40,429 bases of DNA from an uncultured Rhodospirillaceae bacterium (GTDB lineage Bacteria; Pseudomonadota; Alphaproteobacteria; Azospirillales; Azospirillaceae), in assembly GCA_937927415.1 (NCBI GenBank), contig CALBDS010000020.1:1-40429 (forward strand), in the 5' to 3' direction. Positions 31,541 to 38,176 of this stretch are shown here, piece by piece (positions within the stretch are counted from its first letter, which is position 1; every line of letters begins with the position of its first letter). The position numbers were made by a program, and so were the translations under genes. A model generated the notes under the pieces. That model was not told the origin of the DNA and made no database searches. It saw only the letters and a list, made by a program, of their open reading frames with translations.

Positions 31541-31606
31541 CTCGTGCTATCGGGTGTGCAAACGCTCGTGCCATCGGGTGCACGGCACTCGTGCTATCGG
31601 GTGCAC
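31541..31606 (+). repeat. three iterons, candidate oriV
   Basis: CTCGTGCTATCGGGTGTGC (31541-31559), CTCGTGCCATCGGGTGCAC (31565-31583) and CTCGTGCTATCGGGTGCAC (31588-31606) are direct repeats spaced 24 and 23 bp apart, with CTCGTGC.ATCGGGTG in all three. Spacing near two helical turns puts the repeats on the same face of the helix. Together with the DnaA box and the AT-richer stretch at 31650-31690 they form a standard iteron origin for the adjacent RepA. Confidence 0.85.
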
Positions 31607-31660
31607 GGACACCGTCCAAGCCCTTGGTATACAGGGCCGATTCGCGCCCTTAACGTATCT

Positions 31661-31686
31661 AACAGAGACTCTAACGAGTCTTTGTT
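31661..31686. promoter_or_regulatory. inverted repeat before parA
   Basis: AACAGAGACTC and GAGTCTTTGTT match as 10 of 11 inverted pairs around TAAC, in the AT-rich stretch 60 bp upstream of parA. It may be the partition operator, or the melting element of the origin. TCTAAC also occurs here as a short direct repeat. Confidence 0.5.
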
Positions 31687-31746
31687 GATGGGTCGTAGGG
31701 ATGCCGGGGAGAACCAGACCCATGCTGCGGCCCGGGGGGCGGCGTC

Positions 31747-32385
31747 ATGATCGTGGCGCTGCTCAACCAGAAGGGCGGCGTCGGCAAGACGACGCTCGCC
31801 ACCCACCTCGCCGCCGAACTGGCGCGCCCAAACCACCGGGTCCTGCTCATCGACGCCGATCCCCAGGGCTCCGCCCTCGACTGGTCCGAGCAGCGCGACC
31901 GCATGGGCCTGCCCCGGCTGTTCGCCATGACCGGGCTGGCGCGCGAGACGCTGCACCGCGAGGTGCCGGAGCTGGCCCGCGGCTACCGGCACGTCGTCAT
32001 CGACGGGCCGCCGCGCGTCACCGGCCTCGTCCGCTCGGCGCTGCTGGCCGCCGACCTCGTGCTGATCCCGGTGCAGCCGAGCCCCTACGACGCCTGGGCG
32101 TCGGCGGAGTTGCTGCGCCTGCTCGACGACGCCCGCGGCTGGAAGCCCGGCCTGGAGGCGCGCTTCGTGCTCAACCGCTGCATCGCCCGCACGCTGCTGC
32201 TGCGCGACGCCCGCCGGGAACTCGCCGGCACGCTGCCGCCAGCCATGGCGGCGACGGTGGGGCAGCGCGTCGTCTTCGCCCGCTGCGCCCGCACCGGCCG
32301 GCTGGCGGCCGAGGAAGCTCCCGGCTCGCTGGCCGCCCGCGAGATGGCGGCGCTTGCCGCCGAAGTGCTGGGGACGGCGGGATGA
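31747..32385 (+). CDS. parA: ParA-family partition ATPase
   Basis: 212 residues, a short type Ib-like ParA without an N-terminal DNA-binding domain. The deviant Walker A is complete (NQKGGVGKTT, residues 7-16, with signature Lys9 and Lys14). VLLIDADPQGSALDW gives the A' motif, and HVVIDGPP the Walker B region. It would form a nucleoid-bound gradient that moves plasmid copies. The stop codon overlaps the start of the next gene (ATGA). Inverted repeats and iterons lie upstream. No ParB of usual size is adjacent; the small RHH-like gene is the likely centromere-binding partner. Confidence 0.93.
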   Translation: MIVALLNQKGGVGKTTLATHLAAELARPNHRVLLIDADPQGSALDWSEQRDRMGLPRLFAMTGLARETLHREVPELARGYRHVVIDGPPRVTGLVRSALLAADLVLIPVQPSPYDAWASAELLRLLDDARGWKPGLEARFVLNRCIARTLLLRDARRELAGTLPPAMAATVGQRVVFARCARTGRLAAEEAPGSLAAREMAALAAEVLGTAG

Positions 32386-32618
32386 GCGGCGGGCGGATCG
32401 GCTTCGGGGCGCGTCCCGGCACCCCCGACACCTGGGTGCGCCACGGCGAGGACCCGGCCACTCCCAAGGCGGACCTCTACACCGCGCGGCTCACGGTGGA
32501 CGTCACGCCCGAACTGCGCGGCCGCATCCGAATGGCCGCCTTCCGCCGGGGCGTGACCATGGCGGTGCTGCTGCGCGAGCTGCTGGACGGCGCCTTTCCC
32601 GAGGAGGGCACATCATGA
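32382..32618 (+). CDS. small RHH-like partition partner
   Basis: 78 residues, overlapping parA by four bases (ATGA) and the next gene by four bases. The C-terminal half, DLYTARLTVDVTPELRGRIRMAAFRRGVTMAVLLRELLDGAF, fits a ribbon-helix-helix: one beta strand (YTARLTVDV) and two helices. The N-terminal half is a flexible, glycine- and proline-rich arm that could stimulate ParA ATPase like ParG-type proteins. Sitting between two parA genes, it is the best candidate for the centromere-binding protein. Homology beyond this pattern is not claimed. Confidence 0.7.
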   Translation: MSGGRIGFGARPGTPDTWVRHGEDPATPKADLYTARLTVDVTPELRGRIRMAAFRRGVTMAVLLRELLDGAFPEEGTS

Positions 32619-33268
32619 TCGTGGCGCTTGTGAACCAGGCCCGTGGCGCCGGACGGACGACGCTGGCGGTGCATCTCGCCGGCGAGTTGGCGCTCCAAGG
32701 CAAGCGGGTGGCGCTGCTCGACACCGGCCAGCGCTCCGGTGCCCTGGAATGGGCCGAATGCCGGCGGCGCAACGACCTGCCGGCGCTGTTCGAGACCATC
32801 GGCATCGCCAGCCCGGACCTGCGCTGCGGCGTCTGGGGCCTGCACACCCGCTTCGACCACGTGGTCATCGACACCCCGGCGGCGTCCACCGCGGCCCTGC
32901 GCGCGGCGCTGCTGGCGGCGGACACCGTGCTGGTGCCGACGCATTCCGAACGGGCCGCCGTGGGACGCTGCGCCGCCACCATGCAGCTGGTGGTCGAGGC
33001 GCTGGCGGTCGAGCCGGCCATGACGGCGTCGGTGGTCCTGACGCATGCCCCCGCGGGCCTGGAGATCGAGCCGGGCACCGAGATGACCGTCTGTGGCCTG
33101 CGTCTGCCCGTGGCCGCCGCGGTGGTGGGCGAACGGATGAGCTTCGCCATGAGCCGGGGCACCGGGCTGCTGGTGCAGGAGATCGACTTCGTCGGGCCGG
33201 CCGAGGTCGATGTCCGGCGGCTGGTCGATGAGGTGTTCGGCCGCGGACGGACAGGGAAAACGGGCTGA
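32615..33268 (+). CDS. degenerate ParA paralog lacking P-loop lysines
   Basis: 217 residues, collinear with ParA upstream (MIVALVNQ....RTTLAVHLAGELALQGKRVALLD, then LEWAECRRRNDLPALFETI and HVVIDTPAAST). The P-loop is NQARGAGRTT: Lys9 is Ala and Lys14 is Arg, and the A' motif DADPQGS has become DTGQRSG. ATP hydrolysis is therefore unlikely. The frame is intact and the start is translationally coupled to the RHH gene with GAGGAGGG upstream, so it is not a decaying pseudogene. Possible roles are a dominant partner of ParA in mixed dimers or an adaptor at the pole. Duplication followed by specialisation is the simplest history. Confidence 0.85.
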   Translation: MIVALVNQARGAGRTTLAVHLAGELALQGKRVALLDTGQRSGALEWAECRRRNDLPALFETIGIASPDLRCGVWGLHTRFDHVVIDTPAASTAALRAALLAADTVLVPTHSERAAVGRCAATMQLVVEALAVEPAMTASVVLTHAPAGLEIEPGTEMTVCGLRLPVAAAVVGERMSFAMSRGTGLLVQEIDFVGPAEVDVRRLVDEVFGRGRTGKTG

Positions 33269-33603
33269 CCGGGGCGGTTCCGGGACCGGGCGTAGCCCGG
33301 CGCAGAGACGGCGGCAAAGACAGGAAATCTGCGGCGTTCAGAAAGAATGGACGGCGGCTGTTTGGTGAATAAGAAAGATCATTCAGCAAGATAAAGGAGC
33401 GGTTCGCCGCCGCTCGTAATCGTTGATTTCCTTGTGGTTTTTCTGTGTACGCAATCATCGGAGCGAACATTGGCGAACCCCTCCCTCGAAATCCCGTCAT
33501 CCCATTGAGTTCTGGCCGGCCAATGGCTTCCATTGCATCGTCGGTCCGATTTTGTCTTCCGGCCGACCGTGGGGCCGGTCTTGGTTCGCGGAGGAGCGCA
33601 GGC
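33269..33603. other. 335-bp region before the relaxase, candidate oriT
   Basis: No gene was found. A hairpin CCGGGC-GTA-GCCCGG (33286-33300) follows the ParA-like gene, and a CCGGCC-N8-GGCCGG stem lies near 33561-33580. The middle (about 33340-33460) is AT-richer, with GAATAAGAAAGATCATTCAGCAAGA-type sequence. A relaxase gene directly downstream makes this a reasonable oriT location, but no known nic core was recognised. Confidence 0.4.
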
Positions 33604-34344
33604 ATGCGGTGGCGCGGGTCGATCTTCGACGGCCTCTCGGCCGACGACGGCTTCAAGGCCCGGATGAAGGCGCTGGCCGACCGCGGCCGGGCCCTGGCCC
33701 GCGGCTATGTCCGCCGCTCAGAGCGCCGGGTCCGGGTGCGGGCCGCGCCGGCCAGTCCGAACGCTTACGCCCGTCCGGTCAACGTCAAGCTGCTCTACCA
33801 CGACCGCGCCCGCGGCGCCTTCCCCAACTCGGTCGCCGTGCTGGCCAACTACCTCGCCAAGGACGGCCCGCTGTTCGACCGCGACCGCCTCGGCATCGAC
33901 AAGGGCGAGGTGGCAGCATCCTGGTCGGACGACCGCCGGGTCTTCCACGTCATCGTCAGCCCCAACGACGGCCACCGCATCGACGACATGGTGGCCTACG
34001 GCCGGGAGGTCATGACCGCCTGGGAGCGCCGGGTCGGTGAACTGGAATGGGTGGCGGCGGTCGAGCGCAAGCCCGACATGGCGCACGCGCAAGGCAACCA
34101 GCACCTGCACGTGATGATCCGTGGCGTCCAGGACGACCGCGACCTCTACTTCGAGCGCGACGTCGTCACCCACTGGTTCCGCCACGACGCGGTGGAGGTC
34201 ACCACCCGGACGCTGGGCTGGATGGACGAGCGCGAGCGGCAGGCCTACGAGCGCCAACTCGCCGAGATGCAGCGCCTGCGCGAGGAGCGTGGCCGCGAGG
34301 TCGGGCGCGACGGCCTGGACGATCTCGGAGGGCGCGAGCTGTGA
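33604..34344 (+). CDS. short MobA/VirD2-type relaxase
   Basis: 246 residues from ATG 33604 (GGAGGAG upstream). The catalytic core is visible: FHVIVSPNDGHRIDDMVAYGREVMTAWERRVGELEWVAA followed by NQHLHVMIRG, whose HxH (167 and 169) matches the metal-binding histidines of VirD2/DUF3363 relaxases, then DLYFERDVVTHWFRHDAVEVTT. The catalytic Tyr should lie in the N-terminal 110 residues; several are present and I cannot assign it. The protein lacks the long C-terminal domain of typical DUF3363 relaxases (600+ residues), so it is a minimal form. It overlaps the next gene by four bases (GTGA) and starts the transfer operon. Confidence 0.85.
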   Translation: MRWRGSIFDGLSADDGFKARMKALADRGRALARGYVRRSERRVRVRAAPASPNAYARPVNVKLLYHDRARGAFPNSVAVLANYLAKDGPLFDRDRLGIDKGEVAASWSDDRRVFHVIVSPNDGHRIDDMVAYGREVMTAWERRVGELEWVAAVERKPDMAHAQGNQHLHVMIRGVQDDRDLYFERDVVTHWFRHDAVEVTTRTLGWMDERERQAYERQLAEMQRLREERGREVGRDGLDDLGGREL

Positions 34345-34688
34345 CGCGACCCCTGCTCCTCACCCTGCTCGGTTGCTGTGCTGCGTGGCTGCTGTCGGTG
34401 GCGATCGTCACCGAGTTGGTCGGCTGGCTGTTCGCTTGGCCGGCCGCCTTCGGCGGGCTGCCTGTCGGTGGCATTGCGCTGTACTGGCCCGGCCAGTTCC
34501 TAGGCTGGCGGAGCCTGCTGGCACCTGGCCACCGCTGGATGGTCACCGTTGCCGTCCTGGTCTGCACCGCCACCGCCCTGGCGCTGGTGGTGCGCGCCGG
34601 CCTCGCTCTGCGCGGCGACCGCGGTCCCCGCTTCGGCGCCGGCCGCTGGGCCGACGGCGCCGACGTCCGCCGCAGCGGTCTTCTGTGA
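34341..34688 (+). CDS. membrane part of a split coupling protein (TraG/VirD4 N terminus)
   Basis: 115 residues from GTG 34341, coupled to the relaxase stop. Two hydrophobic segments (LLLTLLGCCAAWLLSVAIVTELVGWLF and MVTVAVLVCTATALALVV) are separated by a short periplasmic loop, and the C terminus RGPRFGAGRWADGADVRRSGLL matches the segment that follows TM2 in VirD4/TraG proteins (G.ARFA......AGLL). The ATPase continues in a separate gene 11 bases downstream with its own GAGGGAGG site and ATG, so the single-chain coupling protein seems to be divided here. Its role would be to anchor the ATPase at the inner membrane. Confidence 0.75.
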   Translation: MTRPLLLTLLGCCAAWLLSVAIVTELVGWLFAWPAAFGGLPVGGIALYWPGQFLGWRSLLAPGHRWMVTVAVLVCTATALALVVRAGLALRGDRGPRFGAGRWADGADVRRSGLL

Positions 34689-34699
34689 GGGAGGCGGCG

Positions 34700-36181
34700 A
34701 TGACGGACTCCTGCATCGTTCTCGGCGCCTGGAACGGCCGGCCGCTCCGTGAACGCACGCTGCAGCCGGTGCTGGTGATCGGCCCCACCGGCTCGGGCAA
34801 GACCACCACCACGGTGCTGCCCACCCTGTTCGCCGGCTGGCGCGAGAGCGCCGTCGTCTGGGACTTCAAGGGCGCCATGGCCGGCGACAGCGGGGCGGCG
34901 CGCGAGCGCTTCGGCGACGTCATCGTGCTCGACCTCGCCCGGCCCGGCGGTCCCCGCTACAACCCGCTGATGGCGGTGCGGCCCGGCCCGCATCTGGTGC
35001 CGGACTGCCAGCACGCCGCCCGCATCCTCACCGAGGGCGAGAAGGAGGGGCACTGGCGCAACGCCGCCTTCTCCTACCTCACCGGCGTCTTCGTCTACCT
35101 GCTCACCGCGGCGGCCGATTCCGAGAAGTCGCTGGCCGGGGCGCGGCGGCACATCCTGCTCGGCGACGACGGGCTGACGCTGATGCTGGCCGAGGGCGTT
35201 CACCCAACCGCCCGGCGCGCCGCCCAGGAGCTGTGGGACAAGAGCGTCGCCGCCGACGCCGAGCCGTCCGACGAGGACGGCAAGAAGGACACCCCGGCCC
35301 GCAAGGGCGGTCGGGGAGGGGCGGTCGACAAGAGCCTGCATTACCGCAAGTCGGTCTACGTCACCGCCTCGGTGCTGCTCGCCGAGTTCGAGGATTCCGT
35401 CCTGGAGGCGCAGACCGCCGCCAGCGACTTCTCGATCTCCGATCTCGTGGCCGGCGAGCGGCCGGTGACGCTCTACATCGTCGCCCGGCCGATGGACGCG
35501 CGGCGCCTGCGCCGGGTCTTCACCCTGATCCTGACGCAGATGATCGACTTCCTCACGGTTGACCGATCGCTCGCCGACGACGGGCGGGCGCGGTGCTGGC
35601 GGTTGCTGGTGGCGCTGGACGAGTTCCTGCAGTTCCGCATGCCCGAGGCCGCGGAATGGATCCGCTACGTCCGCGAGTACGGCATCCGCCTGCTGCTGCT
35701 TGCCCAGAGCCTGGGCGAGGTCGAGGAGCGCTACGGCAAGGGCCTGACCGCCAACACCCGCCTCATTGTCTTCCGCCCCAACTCGTCGGACGAGGCCGAG
35801 CGGATCAGCCGGATGGTCGGCGAGGCCATCGAGGAGGTGCCGACGCGCTCGACCTCCAAGGGCCTGTTCGACCTTTTCCCCACCGTCAGCCGCGGGGTGC
35901 GGGTGGACCGCCGGCCGGTGCTGCCGATGCACGCGGCGCTGGAGATGGACGGCAACGACCTGATCGTCTTCGGCTACGGCAAGCCGATCCGCGCCACCCG
36001 CCTTCACCCGTACGCTGATCCCGCCTGGAAACCCTTCTACGGCCCGCCGGTCCGCGGCTGGACGCCCCGGCCGGAGGCCAACCGCTGGTTCGGTGTCCCA
36101 GGCGGGCAGGGGGCTGGACCAAACGTCCCCGCGAAGCCGCCGCGCCCCGTCCGCCCGTCCCGTCGCAAGACCATCATGTGA
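34700..36181 (+). CDS. coupling protein ATPase part (TraG/VirD4-like)
   Basis: 493 residues beginning at the cytosolic ATPase domain. Walker A is GPTGSGKT at residues 28-35, and Walker B is LLVALDEFLQF with DE at 307-308. LARPGGPRYNPLMAVRPG and WIRYVREYGIRLLLLAQSLGEVEERYG are further VirD4/TraG hallmarks. It lacks transmembrane helices, which are encoded by the upstream gene. It moves the relaxase-DNA complex to the mating channel. A lysine- and glycine-rich insert near residues 190-215 breaks the all-alpha domain; it may contact the relaxase. The gene precedes a CopG-like gene and trbB. Confidence 0.92.
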   Translation: MTDSCIVLGAWNGRPLRERTLQPVLVIGPTGSGKTTTTVLPTLFAGWRESAVVWDFKGAMAGDSGAARERFGDVIVLDLARPGGPRYNPLMAVRPGPHLVPDCQHAARILTEGEKEGHWRNAAFSYLTGVFVYLLTAAADSEKSLAGARRHILLGDDGLTLMLAEGVHPTARRAAQELWDKSVAADAEPSDEDGKKDTPARKGGRGGAVDKSLHYRKSVYVTASVLLAEFEDSVLEAQTAASDFSISDLVAGERPVTLYIVARPMDARRLRRVFTLILTQMIDFLTVDRSLADDGRARCWRLLVALDEFLQFRMPEAAEWIRYVREYGIRLLLLAQSLGEVEERYGKGLTANTRLIVFRPNSSDEAERISRMVGEAIEEVPTRSTSKGLFDLFPTVSRGVRVDRRPVLPMHAALEMDGNDLIVFGYGKPIRATRLHPYADPAWKPFYGPPVRGWTPRPEANRWFGVPGGQGAGPNVPAKPPRPVRPSRRKTIM

Positions 36182-36197
36182 AGGGAGCCGCTTCCCC

Positions 36198-36542
36198 ATG
36201 AGCCACGACGCCGACACCCCGGGCAAGCTGCGCCACATCTCCGCCCGCATCCCCGAGGCCCTGGCCCGGCAGATCGAGATCGTCCAGGAGCGCCACCGGC
36301 TGCGCCACTTCGCCGAGGCGGTCGCCCTGGTGGTCGACCGCGGCCTGTCGGCGCTGGCCCGCGCCCGCGTCGAGGAGGACCAGATCGAGGCCACCATCCT
36401 GCGCATCGAGGACATGATGGTGACCCAGCTCGCCCTGCTCAACGTCGGCTTGGAGGTGGACGACGAGGCGGTGGCCGAGACCCGGGCGGCGATCCTGGAG
36501 GAATGGAAACGCCGCGGCCGCCGGCCGGGAGGGGCAGCATGA
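36198..36542 (+). CDS. CopG-like RHH protein in the transfer operon
   Basis: 114 residues. LRHISARIPEALARQIEIVQERHRLRHFAEAVALVVDRGL looks like a ribbon-helix-helix (strand HISARI and two helices), followed by a long helix (ARARVEEDQIEATILRIEDMMVTQLALLNV) that probably forms a coiled coil. In Trb operons a CopG-family gene often sits between traG and trbB and is thought to repress the operon. It overlaps trbB by four bases (ATGA). Identity beyond the pattern is not claimed. Confidence 0.8.
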   Translation: MSHDADTPGKLRHISARIPEALARQIEIVQERHRLRHFAEAVALVVDRGLSALARARVEEDQIEATILRIEDMMVTQLALLNVGLEVDDEAVAETRAAILEEWKRRGRRPGGAA

Positions 36543-37576
36543 CCGGGCTGGTGGTGATCGACGAGCCGGCGCGGCGCGAGATGCTGCTGCTGGCCCTGCG
36601 CCGGCTGATGGACGGGCTGTTCGGCGACCTGCTGTCCCGCGAGGACGTCGCCAACGTCCTGGTGCTGCCGCCCCTGCGCGGGCAGGGGGCCTGCCGGGTG
36701 CTGGTCAAGAACGGCCCCTCGCCGGAGTTCGTCCGCGAGGCCGACCCCGATCAGGTGCGCCGCTTCCTCGCCTACGTCGCCGGCTTCCAGCGCAAGGAGC
36801 TGCGCCGCGACCGCCCGACCCTCGACGTCACCCTGCCGGAGACCGGCGAGCGCATCCACGCCGACATCGAGCCGGTCACCACCGGCCCGGCCTGCTCGAT
36901 CCGCAAGCCCTACCGCGGCCGCATCACCCTCGACGACTGGGTGCTGTCCGGCGCCGCGACAACACTCCAGGCGCGGCTGATCCGCCGGCTGATCGCCGGG
37001 CGCCGCACCGTGGTGATCGCCGGCGACGTCGACACCGGCAAGACCACGCTGCTGCGCGCCTGCCTGGAGGAACCGGCCTTCCGGGACGGCCTGCCGGCGG
37101 TGTTGCAGGACCCCTACGAGTTCGAGCCGCCGTGCCCGCACGCCTACGCCATGGTCGCCGACCCCTGGGCCGACCCGCCGGTCACCCTGGAGACGCTGGT
37201 CGCCAACGCGCTGCGCGTGCCGATGACGCATCTGGTGCTGGGCGAGGTGCGCCGGGCCGAGGCGCGGCAGATGGTGGTCGGCTGGACCACCGGGCATCCG
37301 GGGCTGTGCACCGTGCACGCCGGCTCGGCCTGGGACGCGCTCGACCGCATCGCCCAGATGGTCGGCCTCGGCGGCGTCGCCATGGACGCCCTGCAGATGC
37401 GCTGGATATCCCGGGCGGTGCACGCGGTGGTGCACCTCGCCCGTGACGGCATGGGCAAGCGCTTCGTCAACGAGATCGTCCGGGTCGAGCGCTTCGACCC
37501 GGACCGGGGATTCGTCCTCCGCCCGCTGGGGGCGGGGGAGCTTGACGGTGGAGGTGAGCATGCGGAGCAACGGTAA
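36539..37576 (+). CDS. trbB: TrbB, VirB11-type secretion ATPase
   Basis: 345 residues from ATG 36539. The N-terminal domain (RPTLDVTLPETGERIHADIEPV, CSIRKPYRGRITLDDWV) is that of VirB11 ATPases. The P-loop is GDVDTGKTT starting at residue 162; the usual form is GGTGSGKTT, so the acidic DVD is a variant but Lys168 is kept. VLGEVRRAEARQMVVGWTTGHPGLCTVHAGSA gives Walker B and the His box. It would form a hexamer at the base of the mating channel. It overlaps trbC by 17 bases. Confidence 0.93.
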   Translation: MTGLVVIDEPARREMLLLALRRLMDGLFGDLLSREDVANVLVLPPLRGQGACRVLVKNGPSPEFVREADPDQVRRFLAYVAGFQRKELRRDRPTLDVTLPETGERIHADIEPVTTGPACSIRKPYRGRITLDDWVLSGAATTLQARLIRRLIAGRRTVVIAGDVDTGKTTLLRACLEEPAFRDGLPAVLQDPYEFEPPCPHAYAMVADPWADPPVTLETLVANALRVPMTHLVLGEVRRAEARQMVVGWTTGHPGLCTVHAGSAWDALDRIAQMVGLGGVAMDALQMRWISRAVHAVVHLARDGMGKRFVNEIVRVERFDPDRGFVLRPLGAGELDGGGEHAEQR

Positions 37577-37850
37577 CGCGCGCCGGGGATTGGCCCTGGC
37601 GCTGGTGCTGGCGTGGACGGCGCTGCCGGCGCACGCCCAGGTGATCGCCAACCTCGGCGCGGAACTGCTGTCCTGGCAGGCGGTGTTCGACACCAACTTC
37701 GTGCCGATCGCCGTCACCGCCGGGCTGCTGCTGGCGCTGGTCGCGGCGATGTTCTCCCGCATCGCCGGGGTGGTGGTGTTCGTCTTCACCGTGGCCGGCG
37801 CCGCCGCCTACGGGGCGCGCGACGCCATCGTCGCGCTGGCCGGGGTGTGA
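37560..37850 (+). CDS. trbC: TrbC, pilin precursor
   Basis: 96 residues from ATG 37560 (GGAGGTGA upstream, inside the end of trbB). A signal peptide (RRGLALALVLAWTALPAHAQV) is followed by a hydrophobic mature part with two membrane segments (FVPIAVTAGLLLALVAAMFS and GVVVFVFTVAGAAAYGA). This is the VirB2/TrbC pattern: the mature peptide is inserted into the inner membrane and assembled as the pilus. Order and size fit TrbC. Confidence 0.9.
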   Translation: MRSNGNARRGLALALVLAWTALPAHAQVIANLGAELLSWQAVFDTNFVPIAVTAGLLLALVAAMFSRIAGVVVFVFTVAGAAAYGARDAIVALAGV

Positions 37851-37852
37851 CC

Positions 37853-38173
37853 ATGCAGGCCCCGCCGCTGCCCGAGGGATGGGAGAAGCCGGTGCGCCGC
37901 ACCTCGGTGCGGCCGACCAAGATGCCGCTCGGCGTGCCCATGGAGCTGCTGGCCATCGCCGTCTGGCTGGCCGCGGAGCTGTGGCTGGCGCTGGGCGCCA
38001 TCCCCCAGGCGGTGGCGGGGTTCCTGCTCGTCTTCCTGACGGCGCGCTATCTCACCCGCCGCGATCCCTGGTGGCTGGAGATCGTCCGCCAGAACGCCTC
38101 GGCCTGGCTGCTGCGGGCGCTGCGCACCCGCGGCCGCTCGCTGTCCCTGTCCTCCTACCGCGCCCCGAGGTGA
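37853..38173 (+). CDS. trbD: TrbD, VirB3-like membrane protein
   Basis: 106 residues starting three bases after trbC. After a soluble head (PEGWEKPVRRTSVRPTKMPLGVPMELLAIA) come two membrane helices (LLAIAVWLAAELWLALGAIP and VAGFLLVFLTARYLTRRDPWW), and a basic tail. This is the VirB3/TrbD pattern, and the gene sits between the pilin and the TrbE ATPase as in RK2-type systems. Confidence 0.9.
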   Translation: MQAPPLPEGWEKPVRRTSVRPTKMPLGVPMELLAIAVWLAAELWLALGAIPQAVAGFLLVFLTARYLTRRDPWWLEIVRQNASAWLLRALRTRGRSLSLSSYRAPR

Positions 38174-38176
38174 GGC

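Noticed and set aside
31541..31606. CRISPR array
   Set aside because: Three repeats of 19 bp with 4-5 bp between them fit iterons next to repA; there are no unique spacers and no cas genes.
34199..37789. A 1196-codon open frame on the minus strand
   Set aside because: Antisense to the coupling-protein and trb genes, same composition artefact; no recognisable domain.
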